From the NCBI RefSeq assembly GCF_016920785.2, contig NW_024609839.1, positions 26,788,749-26,852,748 of the forward strand: a stretch of 64,000 nt of DNA. The letters run 5' to 3'. This document shows, piece after piece, positions 46,566 to 58,378 of this stretch. The stretch is from Ixodes scapularis. Its lineage: Eukaryota; Arthropoda; Arachnida; Ixodida; Ixodidae. Numbering within the stretch: position 1 is the stretch's first letter; each line of letters begins with the position of its first letter. The notes under the pieces were generated by a model, which was not told where the DNA came from, ran no database searches, and worked only from the letters and a program-made list of their open reading frames with translations. A program made the translations under genes and the position numbers.

Positions 46566-47277
46566 GGCATCGAAAATGGTAGGAAAAAAATAAGAATAAA
46601 GGAAGAACGGATTAGGCAGAGAGCACAATTGATCGGAAAAAAAAAAGAGAGAGAAAAAAAAAGAAACATATTGAAAACGTTAAACCCTGATTCAACGAGC
46701 CTTTTCGTTGGACTGGTTACAACCACCATGTCTCGATCTCGTTTCAATGATCCCCATATTCGGCTTTCCGTCACGCATCTACTTCCAAAAAGAGGCTCAC
46801 ATTTGAAACCCCCCTCTACCTCAAAAGTCTGCCTCCGCAAAGAAAGCCCGTTTCCGCCGTAAGTCGTGGCCCAAGAAGCATATCGATCAGGTTTTTGCGC
46901 TGCCTGTCCCTGTTTTCCTTTTACGTGGCATTCACTCGCTGCCTGATTCCTCGGAACAAAAAGGTGGCAAAGAAGCGAACGAATCAGCCGAAAAAGGCGC
47001 GCGCGCGCTAAGGTAGCCCCAGTGAGCCTAGATTTTAGGGTGTCCCCAACCGGTCCATCGGGGTCACGTGGCCTATGGGCCGTGTTTTCGGCACAAGGTG
47101 TGAAGATGAACGCCTCGATCGTCTGCGAGCGTCTCCATACTCGTTTCTACGCACGATTAGTTTCGTCAGTGATAGCGTACCCACAATGAGGACGACCGCC
47201 GTGACGAGACACTTTCTGTTGCTGTCGGACTGCCTTCATCTTATCGTGGCGTGGGCTGTGGTCGGGCTTAAAGTGAA

Positions 47278-47583
47278 GCAAAGCCTGGCAGTGCGACGAC
47301 GGAGCCATGGAGTCCCCGGAAGTAGATTTGGAGCGCCAGGATCTGGTAGCATAGAGCATCAAAGAGCCATTTCTCGGGGAACCTGGACGTCAGCGCACAG
47401 CTTTGCAGCGGCGAGTATTCGAAACACACTTGTTCGCTCAGGAGAAGTGTGATTCGGCGACTCGCCTCAGCGGGGCGCCAGTCACGTGACTTGCCTCTCA
47501 TCCGTTGTCTGCCGCTCCACCTTTTCCATTTCGGCGGCCGCTTCTTGTGGCGATCTGCCAGGCTTTGTCAGTATATAGGAGGC
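47278..47583. mobile_element. Inverted-repeat element, family TAGCCTCC, copy 2
   Basis: A second copy of the element at 4892-5213 in the same orientation, sharing gcctggcag, tttctcggggaacctggacg, ttgttcgctc and ttttccatttcggcggccgc. The right end gcctggcagatcgcc...(reverse) with tatataggaggc and a following TA is intact. The outermost left 20 bp is not recognisable. Confidence 0.8.
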
Positions 47584-48224
47584 TATGGCAGAGTATATGT
47601 CTGTTTCTCAGCCTCTTCGTTCCCTCTGCTCCTAAGCAACCAATGTGCGCACCCAATGTACATAAGCAAGCAATGTGCGCAGGACGTGTGCCTGCCATTA
47701 GATTGGGAACGCTCCCTATGGCTCGCAAGTTGCTCTCCCTCTTAAATCAAGGCTGTCTAAGGTTTTCGCGAGGAGTACAACAAACGCCTCTGCTGTAGTT
47801 GGGTCGATGGCGTGTGAGCCCGCCAAAGACCGTAATCCGAGAATAAAAAAGAGCGTCGAATCACCCAGTTGTTTTCACCCCTCCCCCTTCCCCCCTTTTT
47901 TTTTTCCTCCCTAGGTGATGGATGACCGCGTCGGCGCCGTCAACTGGAAAATGGCTCCAGGCCCGGCCCGCGGTTGCCAATTCTCTCCTTCTTTATTTCT
48001 TTCTTTCTAGGAGCTCGCGCACACGTATACTATTGATTCCAAGATGCAGACGCGGACGGAAAAGAACGGACGATAAAATAGCGGCAATGCGGTCCTCGAT
48101 GATCTAGCCCTCCGAGTCCAGTCGTGATCGGTTCCAAATCGGTCCGGCAGCGGGCCTTTCCGAACGTTTGCGCTAAGAAAACGAGAAATGTAAGTTGGCG
48201 AGAGGGTTTTTCCATGCCGACGCC

Positions 48225-48480
48225 TCTCAAGCCCAAAGCCGTGCTCACACTACTCTGCAGACACCGTCTGAGGCGTGTTTTTTCCTTGTACGGACGGTCA
48301 CATCGGTCATACAAACACTGCCTGCATACATGTTCATATATCTGTATGCCACACCTCACGGATGTTAAAAAGATGCCTCAAATATCCACGACGTGTATCC
48401 GCAGACTATTCTGTCGTCATGTCCGCAGTGGACACCGTGTCTTTTCGAAGATGTGTACGAGCATAGGGACTACGGCTCAA
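48225..48480. mobile_element. Diverged inverted-repeat element, related to 31885-32225
   Basis: The ends aagccgtgctcacactac and (reverse complement) ttgagccgtagtccctatg are weakly inverted. The interior gacaccgtctgaggcgtgtt ttttccttgta is close to gacactgtttgaggcatgtt tcttccttgta at 32048-32080, and a cac(c/g)gtgtcttttc motif follows in both. Probably two old copies of one family. Confidence 0.5.
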
Positions 48481-49915
48481 AGCATTCACTCTCGATCATT
48501 GAGAAATCTGTCGGACACGCTGACCCTATCAAATTCTCAGTACGAAAGATCAACAACAGAACTTTGACATAACATTTTGCGCAAATGTAGATGCCTCCCG
48601 AGCGCGAGGTGTTTCTTACAATGCACCGAAATCATTTATTTTTATTGTTTACGTTTGAATGGAAACTTCAAAGAGTTCACATAATGGGAACATATCGGCG
48701 AGAGGACCGAAAATGCGATACGGCCTGGCGTGAGACTGCAGTTGCGAACGTCTTAAAATGGCGTCGTCTTAGAATTAGGCCAAGGTCTCGCGGGCTCAGT
48801 CTTAGTCTCGTGTCTTGAGTACGTTACCGGAAGTAGCTATTTGTATGGCTAATGTTCTAACATCCAGCGTACCTCAACGAGCTTCGTAGGAAAATCGAGA
48901 ATATATAGAGTATGATTGGTTCCATGTTGGGGGCCGTTACAGGAACGGGAACAACCTCGTTCTCACTAGAGGGGCCAAACACCGAGCAATATTCGCGGGT
49001 ATGTCAACTACGCATTGTTAGAAACATTTTGTTTGCGTGCGCGTCACCGACTGGCTTCAACACAACGTGATTGCCAGCAAAGGGCCCTATTTAATGTTTG
49101 TCCAGACTCCAGTAACGAAAGTTCACTATGCAGACCCCCGGAGATACCTGGTTCAATCCCCACCGTGGACCTTTTCAATCTGGATGAGCACCGTACGGGC
49201 GAGTTGTCGTGTATCACTATTGCGTGGTACGCGTTAAATGCCCCGGGCTAGCGGTGGTACGGCACTGGCTAACTTTCTCATCTACAGCAAAGACACTGCC
49301 CAATGGGGGCCGACTAATTTCCCCCTTTCTAAGCATACACAGAACGCAGTTATTTCTAGGGACTGAATGTCGACGGACATTGTTGGCTGAATGTCCCTCG
49401 ATTGTGACCACGCAGGCTTCAACCCTACCAACTCGCGCTCGTAGCTTGTGCTCCTGTCCGGCATATAAGGAGAATGGGCGAGATACTCGAGCTTAATGAA
49501 AGCGCGCGCCTTACATTTAATGCCGAGCTTCCGGCAAACTGTCGTGGTCACTTGATTGGTATTTTCAATGCGGAAGTTGCAAGCGGCTGGTGGCTACCTT
49601 AATTGCCCGTTTGAAGACTTTGCGGCGAGCACAATCCGGTAATTGCGCGCGTCCGAAAATCTGACGAAAAATGGCTTTACGGAAACAGGGGTAAACTCTT
49701 CGTAAGGGCGTCCTAGGTAAAGAAAGATGCCCGAGAGAGTTCAAACAAATACTTCACATGGAAAGTACATTCTACTCCGCTAATTTGCCTTGGACAGTGA
49801 GTCTGCAGCACCAAAACCTCCACTACATTCTCAATCTCGTTCCACTTAGGTTCCAGTTATAAGCGGAACTTTTTTGCGAAAAATATTCCGCTCAACTATA
49901 GAAAGAAGCGTATTT

Positions 49916-50540
49916 CAAATACTTCATAGTTTATCCAGAGCAGCGCTTCAAATACTTGTGAATACTTCGTAGGCTATAGAGAGCGGTGTTACCGATAATT
50001 GATAATTGTAAAAAAAAAATATAAGCAAAATCACTTACTATACGTTTTAACTGGAGCAGATTGCTGCTTAAGTGAAACAGGGTTAGTCGAACGGCATGCA
50101 GGTGTAACGGTAATCCACGTGGTACCGACTGGTTCCAGACGAAAAAAAGCGAAAATGAAGCAAAAAGAACTAAAGCTTCATAAAATGCCCCTATACACAT
50201 GAAAATGTGACTTGTTTCAGAAAGAATATGTTTAACCAGAAGGAACCGTGTTCCACATAATTCGTAGTTTATCCGGTGTGGTATTTAAAATATTGTAAAT
50301 AATTCGTAGGTTATAATCAGTGTAACATATAAGTGATTATTGCAAACGATGAATATAGACCAAAATTCCTTTCTGTACGTTTTAACTGGAGCGATTTGGG
50401 GCTTAAGAGAAACATGTTAACTGGGATGGGATGCAGGTGTAACAACAATGCACGTAGCCCCTATTGTATCCAGACGAAAAAAGCAAACAAGAAGCGAAGA
50501 GAACCGACGTTTTACATACAATCCCCGTTGCACATGCCAA
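49916..50540. repeat. Diverged tandem duplication, about 335 bp period
   Basis: Two direct units. Shared blocks are cgtaggctata / cgtaggttata, tacgttttaactggagc (50041 and 50376), gatgcaggtgtaac-type sequence and ccagacgaaaaaa-type sequence followed by aagcgaa. Offsets between anchors are 335-338 bp. No coding frame spans the units. Confidence 0.85.
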
Positions 50541-51270
50541 TTTCACTTGCTCCGGAAATGCGGAATGTCAATTTAACTGAAACCTATCTGAAACAGTGTA
50601 GCGGTGGCCATATCCCGCGTATGAAAGAACGCGTGCGCATCGCGCTGTCCACGCTGTAGTGCTTTCACGCTGCCTGGAGATATCCCACACGGCCTGGGGA
50701 TAGTTACAAAATTTCGGAGGGGAAGCAAATTGGCGAAGAAAATTTTCGAAGAAAAGATGTCTTACTTTTGGTTTTTAATATCTAGACTAGGTGACGCAAG
50801 CTACCGTCCATTATAAAGGGTACAACCATCAGCATCCACCGATCCATTCTTGCGCCGAAGGAGAGGACTGTAGCAGACGCGCCGAGATACCGGACTTGAC
50901 AAGACAGCAGAAACGGCTGTCTCCGCTGTCTCTGAAGGCTATCCACGACGATAGATGGCGGCAGCCAACCCTCCAAGTTGAAAAGAGAAAACCCCGAAGA
51001 AGCGCGCGTCCATTCGTCCATTCGTTCCAACTACGCAAAAGCTGTCGACGCCAAAGTCATTGAATTTTCGTGGAGTGAGACGTATTTGGTTCAAATTACG
51101 AAGGCGAGAGTGTGAAAGAGAGAGTGGGGAAGGGCTGGTCAGTGAACCAAAGAGATGGATATAGATATTGTCAATTTAAGGAACGTAAAGAAACAAACGA
51201 ACTGTAGAAGGGGTTGTACTTGGGCTAGTTAGTGGTTCATAGTTCTGAGGGAAAAACACTAAAAAACACT

Positions 51271-51330
51271 GGACAAGTGAAAGAAACGAACAACACAGAC
51301 CGCTCTGTGTTGTTGGTTTCTTTAACTTGT
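51271..51330. repeat. 60 bp imperfect palindrome
   Basis: gacaagtgaaagaaacgaac aacacaga pairs with tctgtgttgttggtttcttt aacttgtc. Two mismatches in a 28 bp stem, loop of about four bases (ccgc). Confidence 0.85.
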
Positions 51331-51968
51331 CTGTTTTTTTTTGTTTTTGTTTTTCTTTATCGATTTTATTCTCGGGATTATGAAACAAACGAATTTCAGT
51401 CTGCGGTCGCATTAACTTATGCGTTACTTTCAATGTTCTTCGAAAGGGTAGCGCAATGCCCTCACTTTCCCCACACTCTACAACAGGTCTCCACCGACTG
51501 CACTCACCCTTTCGGGTTTCTCGTTGCACTATTTCCGTTTGTGTCCACGGGGTGAGCTCTCCCTCCCTGTAACCCTCTTTGTGTCGCCGCCTAGACAATG
51601 AACCTCTCTGCCATCTCACGACTTCGTCCACTCTCAGACTTCGTTTCCCTTCGTTTTCATTCCGCCTTTACAACTTGCACACGGTTCTGTTTTGCGCACA
51701 CGTTCATCGACAGTGAGCACTCGGGTCCCGGAGAATTTAATGCGGAGGCAGAGGGTATCGGGTGTTGCGTAAAAGCATCGTGGGGTGGCTCTGCGAGTCG
51801 GTCTTAATTAACCCTGACGTAAGAAACCGGATTCGATGGGGCCTTGAAATTGGCTTCCGTTCGTTGGGAGGTTTCAGAAGCCGCGTATTAGTCGCGCTGT
51901 AAATACCTTGGCTGCAATTGGTACAACGTTAGGCTATATAAAAGTGCAAAAATATAAACGCGCATATA

Positions 51969-52280
51969 CCGTATTTACTCGAGTAATAGCCGCACTCTTT
52001 ATGAAGAAAACCTGAGGGTTCGCTTTTCCGCGGAGCACGTAGATTGCCAATCACCGCGATCGACAGCCTGATTCCAGCTGTATACAGGACCGAGATAACG
52101 ACTTCGTGCGACGATACCATCTGTGAAGATTGCATTTGAATGGAGAATCGTGTTCTCTATCTGGTTATTGGCTATGTTATTTAGGCGCAACGCGATGATT
52201 GGTTCTAATTGTGTTCTGTTGGAAAGCAGACGCAAGGGCCTTGTTCATAAATAGTGCGGCTATTACTCGAGTAAATACGG
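51969..52280. mobile_element. 312 bp TA-flanked inverted-repeat element
   Basis: The left end ccgtatttactcgagtaata gccgcact is the exact reverse complement of the right end (agtgcggc tattactcgagtaaatacgg), followed inward by tttatgaa / ttcataaa. TA occurs at 51967-51968 and 52281-52282. This indicates a Tc1/mariner- or pogo-type non-autonomous element. The inverted ends contain the palindrome actcgagt. A long CA-rich tract starts directly at the right TA. Confidence 0.9.
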
Positions 52281-52282
52281 TA

Positions 52283-52690
52283 CACACACATACGTAAACA
52301 CAAATGCACATACACAGTCCCAAACACGTACATGCTTACACAAGCACACGCACGCACTTTTTTACATACAGGGATACACACGCACACTCGCCTGAACGCA
52401 AACGCGCAGACAGGTATACGCACACACAAATACACATCCCCACACACGCGCACGGACACACTCACACACAAATACATATACGCAATAACACACACAAGCA
52501 CACCCACGCAGGTACGCAAGTACACAGATGTACATACACACGAGCACGCACGCACACGCACGCAGTCACGGACCCACACATATATCACACATACAAAATC
52601 ACACTCACACGCACACACTTATACACAAACACACACACACGCGCACGCACGCACGCATACGCACATACGCAGGCACATGTGCACAAGCAA
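52283..52690. repeat. CA-rich imperfect microsatellite, about 400 bp
   Basis: Degenerate CA/CG/CT alternating tract (cacacacaaatacacatccc-like units) that begins at the target TA of the element at 51969-52280. The Thr/His-rich open frames on the plus strand and the Cys/Val-rich ones on the minus strand come from it. Confidence 0.92.
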
Positions 52691-52705
52691 CAAGAGCAAG
52701 ACTTA

Positions 52706-52887
52706 AGCGCCGTTCACACTCTTGCGACCGAACACGACCGAGAGAGGCCAGACCTGTTTTTAAGCCTTTTGCGACTTCTTAGGACCGGATGCGCAGCAGC
52801 GGAGCTGGCCCTAAGAGATCGCAAGAGGCTTAAAAACCGGTCTGGTCTCTCTCGGTCGTACTCGGTCGCAAGAGTGTGAACGGGCCG
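52706..52887. mobile_element. Foldback element with TTA flanks
   Basis: The left arm cgttcacactcttgcgaccg and acgaccgagagaggccagac, tttttaagcctttt is the reverse complement of the right arm (cttaaaaaccggtctggtct, ctctcggtcgtactcggtcg, caagagtgtgaacg). The arms are about 80 bp, centred near 52796. TTA at 52703-52705 recurs at 52888-52890, a possible 3 bp duplication of the PIF/Harbinger kind. Confidence 0.8.
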
Positions 52888-52945
52888 TTACAGTCTACCA
52901 CTATATGAAAGAACCCATTTGATCAGGCAGTTTATGCGGCGGCGC

Positions 52946-52994
52946 TACGCACGCGTCGAAAATGAAATGGAATTTCATTTTCAACGCGTGCGTA
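52946..52994. repeat. 49 bp palindrome
   Basis: tacgcacgcgtcgaaaatga and its reverse complement (tcattttcaacgcgtgcgta), with one mismatch and a minimal loop (ggaat), lie 59 bp to the right of the preceding foldback element. Confidence 0.85.
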
Positions 52995-52999
52995 TGAAA

Positions 53000-53413
53000 A
53001 TTCTAAACAGCTGCGTAAAACAGCCTCGTCAAACGGGTTTTTCATATTGGTGGGGAGTGCGGGCAGTCAGAGCTCTCTGTCTTTGTGAAGCTTATACTTG
53101 TCTCTTGCGTTTTTGTGACGCTGTTAATCTGTCGAGCGTATTCATGCTTCTGTTCTCAAGCACACTCTATAACGGTATTTCCGCCTTTTCTTTGGCATTT
53201 CCGGATAGTATGTTTGCACAATTTAATGTTTATCTTTCAGTGATTATGGCATACCTTAATACTGTTACCTTTATCAAACTGGTGGCCGCCTCGCGGTATA
53301 GCACTAAAACACTTGCATATGCCGTAGTAATGCCGAGCATACCTGATGGGAAGCAGTTTTTTCAAGAAAGAATATGCGGAACCTCTCGGGCAGTTTATTT
53401 GTTTCATCATTAA
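53000..53413 (+). other. Open frame with hydrophobic segments, unrecognised
   Basis: The frame to 53413 contains several hydrophobic stretches (for example LSSVFMLLFSSTLYNGISAF and VYLSVIMAYLNTVTFIKLVA) and ends with RAVYLFHH. It vaguely resembles the carboxy-terminal part of arthropod 7-transmembrane chemoreceptors, but no diagnostic motif such as T-Y-x-x-x-x-x-Q-F is present. It lies directly after a palindrome and a foldback element. A pseudogene fragment or a chance frame is equally possible. Confidence 0.15.
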
Positions 53414-53743
53414 GACGAACCCAGAATAGTGATGATTTTTGTATTCATTTGAATTAGTGGTTTAGGCCACCCTTGTATTAGTACAAGCACAAGCGAGGTG
53501 GTGTGTTATTAGGACCTTAGGACCACCCGGGGCAGGGAAAATTCACGTTGCTGCATAACAATTGGAATTCGATCATACTGAGTTACAGAAATCGACTTCA
53601 GAACGAGTATAATTCCATCTAAATCGTAGATTATTATCCTAAGACACGCGGGTGATGTTTGGTGATTATTAAATTCCGCACGCCAACAGTTCGCTACCAC
53701 AACACGAGATCAATGCTTTATTAGTCAATAAAGAAGTTCACAA

Positions 53744-53894
53744 TAATGCTTCAAATAGACGCAAATAGACAACACTGTGTCTCCAAAAACAAGTAAACTT
53801 AAAAAGATGTAATTATATTGAGTAAATGCTTCAAATAGATAGCACTGTGTCTCAAAGACAAGCAAACTAAAAATATTGTGTAATTATACTGAGT
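53744..53894. repeat. Tandem duplication, about 81 bp period
   Basis: Two units beginning aatgcttcaaataga (53744 and 53825), each with cactgtgtctc, caag.aaact and taattata.tgagtaaa. AT-rich, non-coding. Confidence 0.85.
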
Positions 53895-55456
53895 AAACAA
53901 CATATCTAGAATGATATGAACATATATGTGGCGTGTCGTGCGCTACGTTAAAATAACTTTGAGTTTATTGTGAGTCGCGGTCGAGGCATCATCAATATCC
54001 TTACATGATCCACGTTTGTCTCGGCAAATTCATTAGCGGTGGATGTACCGTCTGGACGAAGTGAACACTCGAAAAATCATATCAACCCAAGAGGAACATG
54101 CCTGTAAACATCGAAGCCACAAAATCACCGGCAAAAGTTAATTAAGAAAAAAAAAAAACACAGAGAAATGGTATCAGAGACGAGTGCGTTTGTCATGAAG
54201 GAAGAGAGTTGCGGCTCTGAAATCTAAGCTGCAAAAGTGTATATATAGATATTAAGTATGTCCATGTGTCGTGTTTCTGTCGACGGATCGAATTAGTGTC
54301 TCGATTCTTTTTTCTTATAAAGCTATTAATAGAAGAACAAATACCTACATAAACAAGCGATGACGCTACACAAGCTCATCGGTGTTCTCTAGACGCCAGT
54401 ACCCAAGATGTCCAATCTATGATCGTGTTGCAATATGTCGTTTCATCAAAACAATTCACCGACATAGAAGCTTTATGGAATCATCCACGAACAACAAAGA
54501 AAAGTGTAATAAATGGTGGAGTTGCCTAGATTTGCCGTAGACGCCGCGCCCATTCATGCTTTATTTTTGCGAGGGTTTCTACATCTTTTTCTTGGATGTA
54601 TTCTTTGCCATTCGTTCATGTTTGTATCTTTATTTAAAGTAATGACCGGTACTGTTGTGCGAGAAGAAACAATAAAAATGGAGAGTTTAAACGGAGCACA
54701 AATATAGCTGCAGAAAACAAAGTATTTCATGGCGAAGGCGACTAACAAAAAAAAGGAGACCATGTTCGTTGCGTGTTTACCAAAAGATACTTCGAAAACG
54801 GGAATAAGAAAAAAAGTAAAGAAAAAGAAAACGAAGCCTACTCGGTGATCTGCTGTAATGACAATCTCGCGTTTCGACCGACAGCGCGCTCGTTCGGCGC
54901 CTGATGTAAATAACCCAAATAGATCACGGGATCATCAACAAAATCCGCATAGAAGCCGCCTAAAATAAATACCGAAACGTACTAAGCAAAAAATAAAAAA
55001 AAAATACCGAAAAGGGCAGGACGAACGCATGCATGCAGGCTTCGACGGAAAACGAGCGGCACGAAATGGAAAAGTTAGTCGAGAGATAACAGATGCAAGG
55101 GACAGGCCAATTCCGGCACCGCTTGCTTCGCCTCGCGCTCGAGCTTTTTTCCCTTCTGATTGATGATCCGTTCGGATTTCCGGGGCCACACAACGTGGCT
55201 CGCGCGCGCCTCCGCCGATCACCCCGAAGCTGACAGTGCGATTGAACCTACCGTGCTCCTTGAACCAATCGTACGCCCGTCTTTCATGGCGTCATCACGC
55301 TCCCGCTCGCACCCGTGCGCAGAGAGCGTGGTCAGGTGACGAGAGGAGGGCTGTTGATTGGTCCCCCCGAGCTCGCAGCTTCCAGCGCACTGTCAGCTTA
55401 TAGGAGTGAGCGGAGTTTTCTAGGCCGCGTTGCGCTCTATTCTATTTCCGTTATAG

Positions 55457-55564
55457 ATGCATCGACGAAGAAGCGACGGCGTCCGCAGCGCCGCTTACGC
55501 CAAGCGGGAAAAGCTCCTAATGGAAATGTCTCGTCTCTCTCTCGGAACCCCGCGCAACGCGCAG
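55457..55564 (+). other. Candidate first coding exon on the plus strand (36 codons)
   Basis: ATG at 55457 opens MHRRRSDGVRSAAYAKREKL then LMEMSRLSLGTPRNAQ and reaches a consensus donor, GCGCAG|gtaagt, in phase 0. The peptide is basic with no recognised domain. The upstream 70 bp (gcgcactgtcagcttatagg) resembles 2090-2130, so it could be promoter-like repeat sequence. No downstream exon was identified. It lies antisense within a dac intron. Confidence 0.25.
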
Positions 55565-56636
55565 GTAAGTTACGCAGATGTAGGTACTATACGTTTCGCC
55601 ATACACTGGAATCTAGCGGACTTTACGAACCATCCGCAGCCAATCGCAACGGTGTGAGCCCTCGTCACGGGGCTACGGACCCAGTGTAGTCCCGTGACAG
55701 GTCACCTGACGAACGTGGCATTGGATTGGCTAGGACGGCTCGTAGCCTCCGCTGCGGTCCATCGTTAAATGAAACGGACTGTGCGAAAGTGCACCTTCTC
55801 TGCCAGTTTTTGTTTCTCTATCTCAGGGTTGACAGATGAAGTCGTCTTCGACGTCCGTATCTGGCGCAGATGTCGGCTGTTTGTTCTAGATTCAATTTGG
55901 GATTGGGCCGCCGCTTGGAGCGCGCGTGTTCCTAAGTGGTGTTGCGATTGACTGCGTTGTATCTCTTCGACGAACTATCAGAAGTGCCTGCAAAGTTTGA
56001 GCAACTCTATCGTTCACCAACGAAAGCTCATTAAGATAAAAAAAACGGATGCTGCAATACTACCCGGCTAGACTTTTATTTTCATTTGCCGCATAAATGC
56101 ATCGCGAGCCTGAATGAGTCCAGGGATCCAGAAATCACGTGCTTCTGTTTTTAAGCCTTAACAAGCTCCTTACTGGCGTTAGTGTTTTCCTTCATATTTT
56201 TTTTTTATCAATCGGAGGTAAAAAGATCAGGATTGACCTTCCTCACATGATTTAGCGCTGATATCATTGCCCTTTGTTGAGACGAATTAATACCTGAATA
56301 CCCAAATTAGAACAAAACTCAGAAATGATCTCAACAATGCAATTCAGAAGGTTGTGAAAAGGAGATATCAAGATATGAACATGAGGCGTGCCATGTTAAC
56401 TGACAATTTATGATTTCGATGGTGATGCCGGCCACCCAGAGGTCGGTAAATATGTCCACCCTCCGGACAGACCTTTCCGAACCCGAGTGCACTTGCACCA
56501 CCGGCACAGTAAACACAAAATCATGATATTAGAAATCAAATTAATCACATTTAATTGATTTTAGTCGGGTTTATTTATTTAAATTTATTCAGCTAAAAAG
56601 GTAATTATTTATCACTAGATGTACATTTTTGAACGT

Positions 56637-56804
56637 CAGGCACGTAGCCAGGGGGGTGGCCCATGGGGCCCGCCCCCCCCCCCCCTCCCGAAATCTTCCA
56701 TTTTGCTGGGGCCTCCTCTACCCCCTCCCCCTCATACAGCATTTGGTCAAGGGCGGCCCCCCCCCCCCCCCCCCCCCCGAAACAAAATCCTGGCTACGTG
56801 CCTG
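56637..56804. mobile_element. 168 bp hAT-type element with perfect 8 bp duplication
   Basis: The ends are the exact inverted pair caggcacgtagccagg (56637-56652) and cctggctacgtgcctg (56789-56804). TTGAACGT occurs immediately outside both ends (56629-56636 and 56805-56812). An 8 bp duplication and C-A-G-G ends fit the hAT superfamily. The interior is two long C-rich runs around gaaatcttccattttgctgg. It lacks coding capacity and has probably been expanded by slippage. Confidence 0.9.
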
Positions 56805-57242
56805 TTGAACGTAGCAGATTAATTGACCAATTCAACAGATTATCAAAAACAATGCGAACGAATTAATTAATGTACAGTTCATGTACACTTTAATTAACAT
56901 TTTTACTTATATAAATCCTGGCACATACGAACAAACACAACTTGGTATTTTCTACTTAGTAAAAAATATTTAATAGCCTTTTTTACGTTTCTATTTGCTC
57001 GCAAACATTATTTTTCTTGTTTCTATTTCTTTCGAGTAATGATCTTCTTGTAATGACTCGCCACCGCCACGTAACTGAAGAACGAAGGGGAAGGTGGAAA
57101 GAAAGCTCAACGTTGCAATTCGCTCAGAAGAGCACTCATTTCTGCTCATGTTCAATCCGCTACAACCTTTCTTGCTTGATCATTATTTGATCCAGATGCA
57201 GAACAAATGCAAATAGAAAGCATCAAATGAGAGACAAACTAT

Positions 57243-57450
57243 TCTCCGTCTCACTAAAACCGTGCAGTAAAGGCCAAAGCTACAGGGGAGAGAGCGTATA
57301 CCAACCTGTTCAAGAGGAGGGAAAGGAGGAACATGAGAGAGAGGTTGGGATTCCCAACTTTTCTCCCCTGTTCGTCCTCTTCAACAGGAAGGGATACACT
57401 CTCTCCCCTGTAGCGTTGGCTGTACTGTATGGTTTTCAGTGAAACGGAGT
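57243..57450. mobile_element. Foldback element centred near 57350
   Basis: The arms tacaggggagagagcgtata and cctgttcaagaggaggg are complemented by ccctcttcaacaggaaggga-like sequence and tacactctctcccctgtagc. The outer arms are ccgtctcactaaaacc against ggttttcagtgaaacgg. The centre is gttgggattcccaac. Arms are about 100 bp with scattered mismatches. Confidence 0.85.
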
Positions 57451-58356
57451 GTAAGTAAAATATATTTCGGCAATTATTTATGACGGAAAGGTTTGATTTA
57501 AATCATCGCAGTAAAACTGGTGCGACTTAAACCACGATTGAAATCATGATCTAAACCACGATTATATTATCTAGATTTTTATTTTCCACTCTGGCCACCG
57601 GTATGGCAGCCGTGTCCATCTGCTTCGGCTCTTAATAGGTAGCGCACATAATTCAGCACCGCGGCTCTCTATCAAAAAGGTCTTAACACAGTCCGTAGGC
57701 TGCCTGATTTTCACATTTGTCCGCTCCCAACTTTCCCATTTCTTTCTCCGTTTTCTACACTACACCTTCTAAAAGTTCGAGAGCTCAGGCAGCTCAAGTG
57801 CTTTTCTTTGTATGGAGAGCGCGCGTCTCTTCTTCCATAGCTGCTTCACAATCCTGGATATTGGGGAGGGAACTAATAATATTATTTGCGTCGTGGAAAA
57901 CCGAGGCTGTGAGTTGTACGTCGGTAATAGCAAGGGTTCCGTCGTTTCGGTCTTTACCAATAAACCCCCAAAAATGCACCCCCCGCCTTCTACTTTTCCA
58001 AAGCCGGTTTTATCCCAATCGGGAAAACTAAAAAAAAACTTCGACTTGCATAGTGCGGCGCACCTAATAAGCGAAACCCAATATTCACACACACTCACAA
58101 AAAAACCTCTTCGTCTACGACTTTGTGTTTTTGTTGACTCGGAACACAGTCCGCTCGGAAGTATCCTCGGGGCTATGTCCTTCTTTGGGTACCTGGCCCT
58201 TCCTCTGGTACCCTTCTCTCATGGGTTGCGGGGTCACACGCACGGGTTCACTGGAGCTTGAGCAATACGAAACCCGTGTCCTATTTCCCTTTTTAATCCA
58301 CCCTTTGTATGCTAAAGTGAGGACCTCAAGGTTGGTTTTGGGGCACCGAAAAAAAA

Positions 58357-58378
58357 AGTATTATTATTATTATTATTG
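58357..58378 (+). repeat. (ATT)n run
   Basis: Seven ATT units (tattattattattattatt) following a short A run. Simple trinucleotide microsatellite. Confidence 0.9.

Noticed and set aside
49120..49170. ggttcaatccccacc resembling a tRNA T-loop
   Set aside because: Upstream sequence cannot form the other tRNA arms.
52304..52879. 191-codon Thr/His-rich frame
   Set aside because: Translation of the CA-rich microsatellite running into a foldback element.
57717..58261. Overlapping frames on both strands
   Set aside because: Different unrelated peptides in several frames, none recognised; no element ends or splice sites found.
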